NCBI RefSeq assembly: GCF_902459465.1
Contig: NC_047063.1
Span: 19,495,685 to 19,559,684, forward strand
Direction: 5' to 3'
DNA from: Asterias rubens
Taxonomy: Eukaryota; Echinodermata; Asteroidea; Forcipulatida; Asteriidae
DNA length: 64,000 nucleotides
The notes beneath the pieces are model-generated. The model did no database searches. It was not told the origin of the DNA and saw only the letters and a list, made by a program, of their open reading frames with translations. The translations under genes and the position numbers were made by a program. This document shows, one piece after another, positions 32,454 to 45,700 of this stretch (its first letter is position 1; every line of letters starts with the position of its first letter).

Positions 32454-33059
32454 AGTTCAATGTCAAATCTTGAATTAAGTTCAAACAGATTAATCAAAGG
32501 CCAGTTGTTTTTACATAAAAAAACACACTAGTCTTTGCATTGTTTTTGTTTGAGCAAAATTGCACTTGGCAGAGTGGATGACGGAATTATGTCACACTTA
32601 TTAAACTAATTGTGAAGTTGTTTGTATTGATCCATTTAATTGCAAGCAGCGCACTTACACACGCATTTTCTGTCTGCCACTTTGGGATTTAGTCGTACAC
32701 AAAGGAATTGACTCCCAAAATGTCGGAAATAGTTGAGGGGCATTGTGCGAAGGTGTTTTTCCGTGTCTGCTAGAAGTAAAATGGAGTCAAATGGAGTCAA
32801 GAAGAATTTTTATGAAACAGTTTAAGGGATATTTGACCACATTGGGACAATTATGTAAAATAAATTAAATTTTATGCAACAGAAATGCCCCACAGGATTT
32901 GTATATAAAAGAAATATTTTTACAAATACTTTTTGTTTCTTAGCCATGTTTTCTAATGCAAAAGAGTCTGATAAAATAGTGTTAAGTTTTTGTTGCGTAT
33001 GCCAAAGAGGATACATTTGTGACCCCCTCCCCTGCCATAATCAAGCAGTTTTCTGAAAT

Positions 33060-33065
33060 AATAAA
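33060..33065 (+). other. Candidate poly(A) signal AATAAA
   Basis: The first canonical AATAAA after the TTC41-like stop codon, about 600 bp downstream. A second is at about 33285. Either could end the transcript. Confidence 0.3.
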
Positions 33066-33330
33066 AACACATAAAAGGTGAAGATTATACTATATGTAAT
33101 GTGATGTCTTTAACATTCTAAATGTGGCAAAATACATGACCTGTTGACCCTTTGCACTGACATCACATGCAGCTCCTTTTCATGGTCTGCCTTATTGGAA
33201 GTCAAAACAAGTCAAGACATGGTGCATGTCTAACTGGGCTTAAATGCATACGTACGAGTATGTGGCCTTTAACTTATAATGAAACAATAAACCCTACTTA
33301 AAGTGTTTCTTTGGTTATCGGATACCCTAA

Positions 33331-33520
33331 AGCTTGGTTCATACTTCCTGCAAATGCGAATGCGATACGAATGTGGACGTCACAAATTCGCAACAAATAA
33401 TTTGCAGCAGTTGAGTTGTGTTCAACTCTCCTGCGAATCCTGCGAATATCGCAGCAGAAACAGAGTTGTGACGTCAAATTCGCATCGCATTCGCAATTGC
33501 AGGAAGTATGAACCAGGATT
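33331..33520. mobile_element. Fold-back MITE, GCGAATGCGA type
   Basis: Arms GGTTCATACTTCCTGCAAAT and its inverse near 33500, around TGACGTCA-like sites. Relatives: about 34510-34660, 58780-58815 and 62870-63010. Confidence 0.78.
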
Positions 33521-35604
33521 AGAGGGGGTTTCTGTAAAGAAGGGAATAGTTGCAGGACCCTACTTAACCTGGTTCATAAGGTTCTGTGCGTGCATTGCGT
33601 AAAATACACGGGCAATCTCAATCCCAAGATCATGCAACCAAGATTCATCACGTGATGAACTGGGTCAACTAGCCTGACTCATTGGGTGTTATTTCAAAGC
33701 TTTGATGAGGAAATAAACAAAAGTTTGGCAAAATGTGCCTTGTTACAAGCATGGAGGATCACAATTTTTGCATTCCGTTTTTTATATTGTGTGTATAGAA
33801 TAAAACAGTTGGAATTTGATCCAACAATTAATGGATTTTGAACCAACAAATAGTTGGAAGTTGAAAAACATGTAGTATGAACTTCAACCATGTATATTCT
33901 CAGAGACTAATTTCGTTCAGTTATTTGTTTTTATTTGTTTGATTTTCATTTTGAATGGTAACATCAAACACCAGTGCCTTACGACTTTAGTTCAAAAATA
34001 ACAATCATTACAAGTTTGTATAAGAAAAGTATTTCTATTTCACTGAAATGTAATGCACAAAGGAGCTTTTTATATCAATTAGTTTTTGAAACTTTGTATT
34101 TATACTTGTACACAGATATAAATATTGTGTTTTCCATTTGACCACAATATTATAGAATTTGATTGGCCTTACTCATGTAACTATAGTTTGTGTGATTCAA
34201 TTGATCAATCCATTGCAGATACATGTAACCCTAGAGCTATCAGCGTTTGCGGCTAATAATGGGATGTAGATATGCACAGCCTTTAGTTTTTGCATCACAG
34301 GCCACTTCGATCAAAAATGATATGAAGGGGTTTGCTGCGGTGTGTCTGGCAGCGGCTGTTGAATGCCTCACAGTTTCTTGTAAAACCCCAAATGGTGAGC
34401 ACTACGGTCTCATATAAAAAAAAAAATCAAAATCTTTGATCAAGTACCTTAAGAACACCGTTAATAGATATGTGCCCTTTATAAGATGCTGGTACTATTT
34501 ATGATGTTGACGGTAAGCCTGGTTCATACTTCCTACGAATGCGCATGCAAAATTTGATGTCACAAACTGGCAACAAATAGTTTGCCTCAGTTAGCTTGTG
34601 CTGAACTCCTATGAAACATTTGTGTGATGTAAAAATCACATCAAGTATGTACCCAGCTTAACTGTACAAAACCCCAGCATGACATGGAGTGTAAAAATGA
34701 ATTGCAGATGACATGTACATGTACCAAAGCACGTGTCCAAGTAATGGCCAAAAAAACTTACACAGTGTTATGAAAACGTAAATGGACTGGTCATCAAATA
34801 GGCGTATGACCCAGGGGGACGGGCAACTGCCCTAAAAAATGTTGGCAAACAGTGAGGACAATTAAAGCACAGCAAGGAAAATATCAAGTGAACCGAGAAA
34901 GCAAAAAATGTTTGTTTAACCCATAGTAGAAATTGGTACTTGTGTTCTTTTACGTCCCCATCCGCCCCATTTTGAGTAGAGACACATTTGCCACTGATGT
35001 AGACAAATGTTCTATACTTATTTATCAACAGTTTGTTCAAGGTGTGCGCTAAATCACCAAAAGTTGTATGGTTTTTTAAGTTGTAATATTATATTTTGTG
35101 AATTTTATTAATTGTCTTTCAAATATATTTTTGACGGAATAAACTGTCTCTGATGACATTAAAATTTGTTATTGAAAGTATTTTATTTCTGAAATACAAC
35201 AAAGATTAAAGGAATTCTTAATGATGCCATATTTTATAACAAGAAACACATTTCTTATTGTTTTAAACATAAAAAGATTTTTCAAGCACAATTAGGTTTT
35301 CCCCAAAAATAATATTTCCCATGATACAATGTTTCAAATTGCATAAAAAGGCATCAGTAGAGCCTACTACCTCATTACAGAGCCTAAAATTGCAACTTCA
35401 AATTATATTAAATTGCTGGACTTGCCCCTTGTGATTTTTTAAATCGTTTGCCTACTTCTTAAATATCCATAATAAAGTTCCCTAAATATAGCTTATACCC
35501 TGGGTCAAGTTACATAAAAAGCCATCAGGAGAGCATACTGCATCATTTCACAGCCTAAAATTGCAACTTCAGTATTGGCCCAAACTTGCCCCTTGTGATT
35601 TGTT

Positions 35605-35991
35605 TTAAAGGCAGTGGACACTATTGGTAATTGTCAAAGACTAGCCTTCACAGTTGGTGCATCTCAACATATGCGTAAAATAATAAACCTGTGAAAATGT
35701 GAGCTCAATCGGTCATCGAACTTGCGAGATAATAGTGAAAGAAAAAAAACACCCTTGTCACATGAAGTTGTATGCGTTTAGATGGTTGATATCGAGACCT
35801 CAAGTTCTAAATCTGAGGTCTCGAAATCAAATTCGTGGAAAATTACTTCTTTCTCGAAAACTATGGCACTTCAGAGGGAGCAGTTCTCATAATGTTTTAT
35901 ACCATCAACCTCTACCCATTACTCGTCACCAAGAAAGGTTTTATGCTAATAATTATTTTGAGTAATTACCAATAGTGTCCACTGCCTTTAA
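35605..35991. mobile_element. MITE family 1, TTAA-flanked
   Basis: One of the best-preserved copies. Termini are inverted repeats of TTAAAGGCAGTGGACACTAT, longer than 25 bp. Confidence 0.88.
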
Positions 35992-36546
35992 ACTGAATTT
36001 TCCAAATATTCATATGTCTTTACTGCATCATTTCAGAGCCTAAAATTGCAACTTCAAAAATTGACCCAAACTTGATACAATATTCTGCCATTGAAATTGT
36101 TTAATTTTATGTGATCTCTTTCTCTTGAATGAAGCTTTGGTGCCTTTTCGTACGGAATTGCATTTTTCATAGCTTTTGATATTTCAAGTATTTTCAGGAA
36201 AAGTAATTTCAATGTTTTCAAAAAACATTTCCCAAAATATTGTCGTGGTCAAGTTATTTAAAAAGGCATCAGTGGCTTCCATGAACTCGTCCAGGCAAAC
36301 CGGCCTCCCCCATTTTATGGTCACTTTGACATGTTCCAGTTCAACTTCAGTTTTCATCTGCTTCATAACCAACAACCAGTCAACCATAAGTCCTTGATCA
36401 AACTTGCTCATTGTGGTGCGCTCTATCTTCATCACCGTTAAACTCCTTGGGAAAGTCTTGGTGAAAGTTCAGCTTGTTTGTGCTGTTGTGGCTTCCTGTG
36501 AATCTGCGGGCTTGCTAGTAGGGTCAGCCTCTTGTTTTGAAGCATG

Positions 36547-36780
36547 TTAAGACTGACTAGAAGAGTCAGCCTCTTGTTTTGAAGTGTGTTCAGACTGGCT
36601 AGAAGAGTCAGCCTCTTGTTTTGAAGTGTGTTCAGACTGGCTAGAAGAGTCAGCCTCTTGTTTTGAAGCCTCCTCGGTCTTACCTCGTCTCTTCAACACG
36701 TAAACACACGCATACAATCCACCGATGTTAATGACTAGTTGGACCTTCTTCCTCCAGACTGAACTCACTTTGAAAAGAAT
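36547..36780 (-). CDS. THUMPD3: THUMPD3 last exon with 14-residue tail repeat
   Basis: The exon begins ILFKVSSVWRKKVQLVINIG and GGLYACVYVLKRR, the C-terminal strand pair of the methyltransferase. It follows exon 8 (37668-37545), which encodes NNWELYRRSLLEMGRVCRQG and GRAVLLTQDKKCMAK. After the fold there are three copies of a 42-bp unit encoding SKQEADSSSQSEHT, then TAA at 36549-36547. The frame continues past that stop through a fourth diverged copy to TGA at 36471-36469. Confidence 0.92.
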   Translation of the reverse strand: MLFKVSSVWRKKVQLVINIGGLYACVYVLKRRGKTEEASKQEADSSSQSEHTSKQEADSSSQSEHTSKQEADSSSQS

Positions 36781-39700
36781 CTGAAATTATTAAAAAAGTT
36801 TTGCAAATCAGAAGGAGAAAAAGACGAGTTCTCTGTTTAGGAAGGGGGTCGTGGCTGAGTGGATAAGAACACCGAACTCAAGCTCTGGTGCTTATGTTCA
36901 GCAGAGTGTGGGTTCGAGTCCTGGAATTTGTGTCCCAAAGCAACACACTTATAATTACATGCTTCTCTCCACCCAGGGGTAAATGGGTACCCGTGAGGGC
37001 AGAGATGGTTCTTTTGATTGATTTTGCAGACGAGCTACATTTTCCGGATTTCCATGAGTGCGCGTGTGATAACCTGTTTATCTTCAAGCAAGCTTGGCGC
37101 GTGACATAGAACATACAAGATGCAGGTAGTGATATTAGCCGTGCAATATAGGTTTTTATCACCACTCCATTCAGCGAATCTGATTGGAGGATTAGCGCGT
37201 ACTTGAAGACAAAATCGCGATATTTTGTTGACGATACATCGTGGGATATTAAAAGCAATATCGCCCAAGCTTATCATACAAAGGAATCTGAAAACAACAA
37301 CAAGCTTTGAACTACAGAGGACAAAGTAGCCATGCCCTCTGTTGCACCAATATTGACTTTGATGCCCCTTCAAAAGATTACCATTGACTTTGAGATTGTC
37401 CAATGGAAGCGGCCTTATCTTCTCAAAGATGAAACTTTTAAGCTTATCACATCCCTGTCATTTATTATAGGATTAAAGTAATCAATTGGTTCCAAAAACC
37501 AAAGGTATTCTCTGCTTTTATTGAAAACATCCTGCAGGTCTTACCTTTGCCATACACTTCTTATCCTGAGTGAGAAGCACAGCTCTTCCACTCCCCTGAC
37601 GACAGACTCGCCCCATCTCAAGTAAACTACGACGATACAACTCCCAGTTGTTCAATCGACTTCCCATCCTTCAAACACAAATCAAGTTCAATATTAGAAC
37701 CTTTTTATTTGTTTGGTCTCAATCCAACCCTGGGCTTTGACTTCTTTGCCAAGGAAATACATGATTGCAGCGCCATTGGCAGCAATGTTAACTGTATGGC
37801 AGGTTGGCTAATAATCTGTATATGCGTAGCAAGATTTGTTTGTGCTTAGCAAGTTTGTGCTTAAAGCCATTATACAATTTCGGTACAGAAAAAAAAATTA
37901 AAAATTTACAAATAATTTACAGGGTTTACAGAAGGTAATGGTGAAAGACTTATCTTGAAATATTATGCCATGAAATGGCATACTTTTTGAGAAAACATTA
38001 AACCAATATCAATTCTCGATAGCGAGAATTACGGATTTATTTTAAACACATGTCATGATACGGCGAAACGTCGGGAAACAAGGGGGGGATTTCCTGTTAT
38101 TTTCTCCCAACTCCGATGACCGATTGAGCCTAAATTTTCACAGGTTTGTTATTTTATATTTAAGTTGTGGTACAAGAAGTGTGGGCCTTCGACAACACTG
38201 TTTACCGAAAGTGTCCAATGGCTTTAAAGAATTTATAAAATTGGGCCCAGATGAAAAGTTCTGTGTACACAGTGCTTCCCCTACCGATTCATGAGTACAG
38301 TAAAAAAGAACTCTTTAGGCATAAGGAGAAATGGCTTACCGTTTACCAAATGGCTGTTTGTTGGCCCATTACAGCAGAAATCAAATCGATTGGCAAAGAG
38401 GACATGAAATCAACATGAGACAAGTCAATTAACTTAAAATGATAATTAAATTGAAAATGATTTGTAGTTATAAGGAGGTAATGCATATTTGTGTTTATTT
38501 TACTTGACTCTGAAGAAAATGGCAAACTAACTGAGCAAACAAAAAGATACCCACACAAACTAAAAGCCCATTAAAACACTTTTTCTCTTGGTAAGATTAT
38601 TCCAACAGTAGACGAACCATTTGAAACCATTCAACTGATGTTTTGAACAGTCAAACAGTGGGAGGGTTGACTGTGTACTGTGTATAGCTTTCATCTCATG
38701 GATGGATGGTATTGGATGGTCAAACAGTGGGAGGGTTGACTGTGTACTGTGTAATGCTTCCATCCCATGAATGGATGGTATCGGATGGTCAAACAGTGGG
38801 AGGGCTGACTTTGTACTGTGTAATGCTTTCATCTCATGGATGGATGGTATTGGATGGTCAAACAGTGGGAGGGTTGACTGTGTACTGTGTAATGCTTTCA
38901 TCCCATGGATGGATGGTATTGGATGGTCAAACAGTGGGAGGGTTGACTGTGTACTGTGTAATGCTTTCATCCCATGGATGGATGGTATTGGATGGTCAAA
39001 CAGTGGGAGGGTTGACTGTGTACTGTGTAATGCTTTCATCTCATGGATGGATGGTATTGGATGGTCAAACAGTGGGAGGTTTCACTGTGTACTGTGTAAT
39101 GCTTTCATCTCATGGATGGATGGTATTGGATGGTCAAACAGTGGGAGGGTTGACTGTGTACTGTGTAATGCTTTCATCTCATGGATGGATGGTATTGGAT
39201 GGTCAAACAGTGGGAGGGTTGACTTTGTACTGTGTAATGCTTTCATCTCATGGATGGATGGTATTGGATGGTAACACAGTGGGAGGGTTGACTGTGTACT
39301 GTGTAATGCTTTCATCTCATGGATGGATGGTATTGGATGGTCAAACAGTGGGAGGGTTGACTTTGTACTGTGTAATGCTTTCATCTCATGGATGGATGGT
39401 ATTGGATGGTAACACAGTGGGAGGGTTGACTGTGTACTGTGTAATGCTTTCATCTCATGGATGGATGGTATTGGATGGTCAAACAGTGGGAGGTTTCACT
39501 GTGTACTGTGTAATACTTTCATCCCATGAATGGATGGTATCGGATGGTCAAACAGTGGGAGGGTTGACTTTGTACTGTGTAATGCTTTCATCTCATGGAT
39601 GGATGGTATTGGATGGTCAAACAGTGGGAGGGTTGACTTTGTACTGTGTAATGCTTTCATCTCATGGATGGATGGTATCGGATGGTCAAACAGTGGGAGG

Positions 39701-42700
39701 GTTGACTGTGTACTGTGTAATGCTTTCATCTCGTGGATGGATGGTATTGGATGGTCAAACAGTGAGAGGGCTGACTGTGTACTGTGTAATGCTTTCATCT
39801 CATGGATGGATGGTATTGGATGGTCAAACAGTGGGAGGTTTCACTGTGTACTGTGTAATGCTTTCATCTCATGGATGGATGGTATTGGATGGTCAAACAG
39901 TGGGAGGGTTGACTGTGTACTGTGTAATGCTTTCATCTCATGGATGGATGGTATCGGATGGTCAAACAGTGGGAGGTTTCACTGTGTACTGTGTAATGCT
40001 TTCATCTCATGGATGGATGGATGGTATCGGATGGTCAAACAGTGGGAGGGTTGACTGTGTACTGTGTAATGCTTTCATCTCATGGATGGATGGTATTGGA
40101 TGGTCAAACAGTGGGAGGTTTCACTGTGTACTGTGTAATACTTTCATCCCATGTTGAAGGGAGGCACAGCTTATATCATTGTACACATCAATGGATGGTA
40201 TTGAATGGTCAGACAGTAGGAGGGTTGACTTGTGTTTTGTGTATGCATTCACAACATGATATCATATCCCAGGCTGGAACAGATCCTATCATTCAACACA
40301 ACAGTAGATTACATTGAATGGTCATAGAGTAGTAGGGATAAGTAAGTTAATGTTACGCAGTGTAAACAAACTTTGTGTCTATAGAATTAACAGCACTGTA
40401 GAATACCCACCATGTCCGATACAATGACGTCAAGTGAGTTGGTCCTCAGGGGTAGGTTGGTTACATCCCACTGTATGACATCCATGCGTAGACAGCCACT
40501 GAAAATACACAAATACAAACATCAATGGAAGACAAATGGAGAAGTACACCAATACATTACAATATACAATACAAGATCATCTAACGCTCAGTCCCAGTAA
40601 AATCTACAGGAATTCTACAGGAATTCTGCTTGTTTTAAACGTCAAGCATATTTCACAGGTTAGCAAGGAATGTTTGCTTACAAGTGCATGTGCTTACTCC
40701 GTGTTAACAGGCGTTCTTCGCTTACACAGCTAGCGCAGTAAGTGGAGAATGGTGATCCAAAGCCCACAATACAGCGGTAAGCGGAGCCATGAAATTGGGC
40801 CCTGATCAACTCGACATCTCGCTACTAAAGTAAACAACGCTAATTAACTAAATCAGTTGGAAACAATAGTAGGACAACAAGAAAACAAGACTCTTGGCAA
40901 CAAAGAGAGTATGCAAGTCTTATAATGTGTTTTCCAACAAGCTCAGGAGCTTTGCAGTCCCATACATTGTTGTAAAGCGTGCAGAAAATAAAACTCTGTG
41001 CAGATGGTGTTTATACAAACTGTCCATACCTTCCTTGTGATTGTCTCTTTTCATTCATAGCTGCCACGTTATCTCTGGAATGAACACAGGCGATGTCGTG
41101 GTTGTCACCTCCTAAGAAGTAGCTTCCCCAATTCAAGGCTCCCTGGGATTTAATACAAGTTAATTTGACTCATCACACTGAAATGGTTTCAGCCACAAAT
41201 TCAAAATACTTGTGAGCGTTTATGACGGCATGTCAGACTAACGTGTTATGCGTTCATGTTCAAGTAACAAACCACAATGGGAATTATACTCTGTAAATTT
41301 TGAATAATTTTGGGTTGAACAAAGACTATTGACTTGAAGCCGAGTTTGAACATGACCTTCAGATTAACAGAAAAGTGAGATTACAAGCACGATTTCAAGT
41401 ACCCTTTATCCCTCTTTGTAAGGGTTAAATGAAGAAGCCTGGCACAGTAGAATGGTACAATCGAATGGTTGGTAAATATTTACATCAGCTGTGCAAAAAG
41501 TTTTGGGTGCTTCAAAAGTTGTTATAGGCGACCAACAAAATTCTCAAAAAAATGGCCTGATATACCCTTCATCTGATGTGAAGTGGTTAACAGTGGTCCA
41601 CTGTCTGAATGCCAGTTAGAACAATTCAGAACCACTCAAAGTTTTCTCCACATAGTCTGGCTGGCTAGCTCAGTGTTCAACAGCATCCCTGTCTAATATG
41701 GAATATTTCCATGGTAAATGTTCCACCAGTCTATCCAACCTTGTTCCTCCTGTCAGGATGTTTGAGCGCGAGACCGGACTATCTGCTTGTTCTCATCCTT
41801 ATACTGTGGCTGTGCCGAGATGTAGAGCAAAGAGCTACTCCAGTAGCTTTTTCCCTCGTACTGCATCTCTTTGGAACTCCTTGCCTGGTGCACGTTTCCC
41901 ATCATCCTATGATCTTCCATCTTTTAAGAGGAATGTCAATTCCTACCTTCAGCTCCACTGAGTTTCTGCATGCCTATGTTTTCTTCCTTGTAGCCCTTAA
42001 CCTAGAGTGGCTTTTTAGCCTTGTTTTGGGCGACTTGCATAACAAATTTTAAAAAACATTCCATTGCAATGTGTTAATGGCTAGGCTTGATCAGCAAGTC
42101 TGTTCTTGTTATTTTCTTTTACCTAATGAAAGAGATAGATGTGTTGTTCCATCTGTATTCTATTTGTATTCAATGTGTGTTATACCTATTTATATCTGGA
42201 AATAAACCAAACCAACTTCTTACCTCTAATGGTATAGAGCCACCACCACACATTGGATCACATATAACGTCCCCCGGTTGTGGCTCACCTAATCTGAACA
42301 AAAAAATGAAAAAACTTCAACTCTGTAAAAAGAAGTAAAGACAAAAAGTCTCTCATTTTCAGGGCAACATAAAAGTAGGCTTTACCACGAATGTCAACTT
42401 TGTAATGTGGTTTATTTGAGTGTTGATACAGTATTTTGGTTCATGGTCGTGGCCATGCGATACAGCCTCAACCCTGCTAGTTTTATATGACCGTGTTGCC
42501 TAGGCTTATATTACCATAATCAAAACCACAGTAGATAATATTGAATAGTCAGACAGTAGGAGGGTTGACTGTGGACTGTGTAGATGTATACTATACACAT
42601 ATTGACTGGCAACGAGGTAACTAGAATACGTCTATACCCACGAGGGACTTTGAGTGACCAGAGGGAAATAGGCCCCTCTTCTGGTCACTCACAGGCCCAA

Positions 42701-45700
42701 GAGGGAATAGACGTACACTAGTTAACGAATTATGCCAGTCAATATGTGTATTATAACACAACTCGATCTTAAATGTCAAATAAGAACAGAAAAAGGAGTT
42801 TTGTAGTTGTTGTTCACAGTTCAAGTCAAGAGAGGGCGCTGTTACCGCGGGCACTATTTTTAAAGACTAGTGCCCGCTCTGGTACTATTCCCGCAAAACT
42901 TGCGCTCGCGATCACTAGCATACACGTGACCGTGTTTCAGCCAACCAGAATACAGAACAAGCAAGAGGTGTGTTATAATACATATTAAATCATACTTGTA
43001 GGCTTGCATAGTTTATCTAGTATTCAACAAATGGACGATATTAGAAATGGTCGGACAGAAAGAAAGAAAGTTAAAATGAAATGAATTTTCTCAACTAATC
43101 TCTCTGCCACAATGCCATGAAATAGTTGTAACCCTTCACAAGCTTAGAGTTCAATTGACTTCTTAAAAAAACAAAAACAATAATGCACACATTATAATAC
43201 CTCAGCATACAGTGGGCCAGTGTTGACCGAAGAGTTGTTGGACCAAAGTGGATAATATTTCTCTTATGCAAGCTTTCCTCCGTCAGATTAATGCCAATCG
43301 TTGCGTCATCGTTGTTCACATTCACCAGTACCTCCATGTCAAACTTCTTCATCTTGACAGGCCAGCCGTAGCGACGGATCAGATGCTCTCCCATCTTACT
43401 GGCTGCTTCCTGAGAGGAGAAGTTATGCCGATCGCCGACGCGGTGCCCAGTCACCCGAAATGTGGGTAGATAGGGTGGGTTCTCAGGTAGCGATGGGTGT
43501 GCTGGCTGTGCATCCAGAGTCCCTTGGATGGGTACACTATCTAATGTGTCACTCTCGGAAGAACAATCACTAGGTTTATCATTTGAAGTTTCATCGATGC
43601 TGGATGTATTTCCGTTGGTTCTTGAGGACGAGAGAAAGCTCTCCAAGACAGTCGGGGTGAAGTCCAGTCCCTTGAAGAGCGTCCATACTTCCACTGACTG
43701 CTCCCAGTCTGAATGGGTCAGATGGCAACAAAGTTCATCAAGGGATTTATCCTAAATATAATAAATAATAACATCTTTTAGTAAACAAGTTTAAGAATAA
43801 TTCAGACATTTTCTTTGCTTGAACTCAACAAACAAGAAAGGTTTTTGAAATGTTTAGTTTTACAAAAGAAAAGGAAAAAATGCTGACATTTCATATGGCT
43901 CCTCCTTTGTAAAGACTTGTTCCTCAAGTCTCCTGGTGATAATAACTTGAGCAAGCTAGTCGAAACGTTGATTAAGAACTCACTCCACTGTAGTGAAGTT
44001 AATAACTATCCATTAGAAGCTAAAGTAGTACGTCCCGGCGGATGTTCTAGCTCCAGCCCAGGTAGCAGTTATTAAAGTGTGAGGACAGTTTTTTTAATTC
44101 TGAAAATCTACTCCGCGGACTTGTTTCATAGAAAAGAACAAAATCTGCCCAGCAAGTTGATATACACATGCTGTTAACGCAAACCATACATTGATACCTC
44201 ACCATGCAATGCCTCAAATTCCATAATAGACTTGTTTCTCCTAATCATACATTGTTGAGATCATCTGAGTTATTATAATTTTCCTATCTCCTGTGGGAGG
44301 TTCAGAACTGAATTTAAATTAACATAAACTAAATTCTTCAAGGCATTGTGGTTCGGACATTCAATGATTTTGATGCTTAATCCAAGTCATACATAACAAC
44401 TACCTTGCTTTGTTGTAGATCCAGGGCTTTAAGCCGTTTAACCACGACAAACAAATGATCAATACTTCGAAGGTCCAATGCCTGAAAAAACGGAAAATAT
44501 TCAACAATTAACAACATCTTATAGTTGAGCCAGGTTTTGACAACAACTTTTGTTGTAATAATTTCTATCCAAAAACCTCCTTGTAATAATGTTATACATG
44601 CAGCCAAGGAATTTATCACATTTGAAAATGTTTTTACAAAGTTGTTGCAGTGCGTGTGCGCGCTGTCCGTTTGCATTGCACGCCATTCACTCATAATGGC
44701 ATGCACGCACTGCAGCACTGCAACATTGTAACACCCCTTTTACAGAACGGTTTAGCCAAACAACAAAATAATGCGTTTGTAAAGCGATGCGACAGACTAA
44801 AAATTTGAGCCTGGGAATTCGCTCCGGGATCTGGTAAGTTTTTGTCCATTTTTCTTCGAAATATTTCCTAAATGGTGTTTTGAGTATTATGGCAGGCTGC
44901 ATTAGATATTGCGGATTAATTTCGTACCCTCAGAATTTGTGTCATGATTTTTGAAAGTGGTAAAAATGGGGCAAATCTGGTGACTAGCTGTCGAAATTGT
45001 ACGTGTTGGACCAGATTAATCGTTGCCGCTCGAAACAATCTCGTAACCCTCCAGCCTGGCGGCCGTCGGGAGGAGGGTTACGTTATCGCAACTACATTAA
45101 ACACTAGTTCAAGTCACAATTCATGATGATTAAATTATGTGACTGAATATTTTGCTGAGCATTCTGGAAAAATATACAGAGGCTTAAAGAAGCCATGTGC
45201 CTTATATCATTTTCTAATATTTTGGTAAATTTTTAATTTTTTAACCCTCATATTAATATTATTATTAATATTAAAATTTAAACATCAGCTTGTTGATTCA
45301 GTTATCACTGTTTATTTACACGCTTTATTATAAATTTTAAGAAAAACAAATTTAAAAAATAAATAAAAATCAGATTTGAAAGCCAGTAATTATTCACCCT
45401 TTGTATTATTTTTTATTTTTTTTGCAAGTTACAGTGGTAAATTTTATATTTTGAAGAAAATGAAGACAACTGTTGGCTCTATAGTCATACACAGAGTCTC
45501 AAAGAACACTGCAGATGTTTCTTCCATATATAGCTTCACCGGGAAACCATACTTTCTCGTTTGCCGTGAAAACAGGAAAAACTCAAAACAAATGAAATGG
45601 GGTTAGTTGAAGCATTACTCTATGGTTGAAGTCATCGAAGATCGGTGTGTGGTGTGAACATTTCAATGTCCATCAATCAAGTTTTGTTTGCATACTTCAT

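Larger units (their letters stand above)
32454..36468. other. Convergent 3' flanks of the TTC41-like gene and THUMPD3
   Basis: A stretch of AT-rich DNA with no supported coding exon. It holds candidate AATAAA signals for the plus-strand gene (33060), a GCGAATGCGA-type fold-back at 33331-33520, a partial copy of it at about 34510-34660, a SINE body fragment at about 34290-34415 and a TTAA-flanked MITE at 35605-35991. The minus-strand open frame 36435-36184 lies in the likely 3' UTR of THUMPD3 and matches nothing I know. Confidence 0.6.

Noticed and set aside
36184..36435. 83-codon minus-strand open frame after THUMPD3
   Set aside because: No recognisable family and no splice link. It is more likely 3' UTR.
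38706..40157. 483-codon open frame and others on both strands
   Set aside because: They are produced by a 69-bp tandem repeat whose length is a multiple of three. The array is inside a THUMPD3 intron and both strands are open equally.
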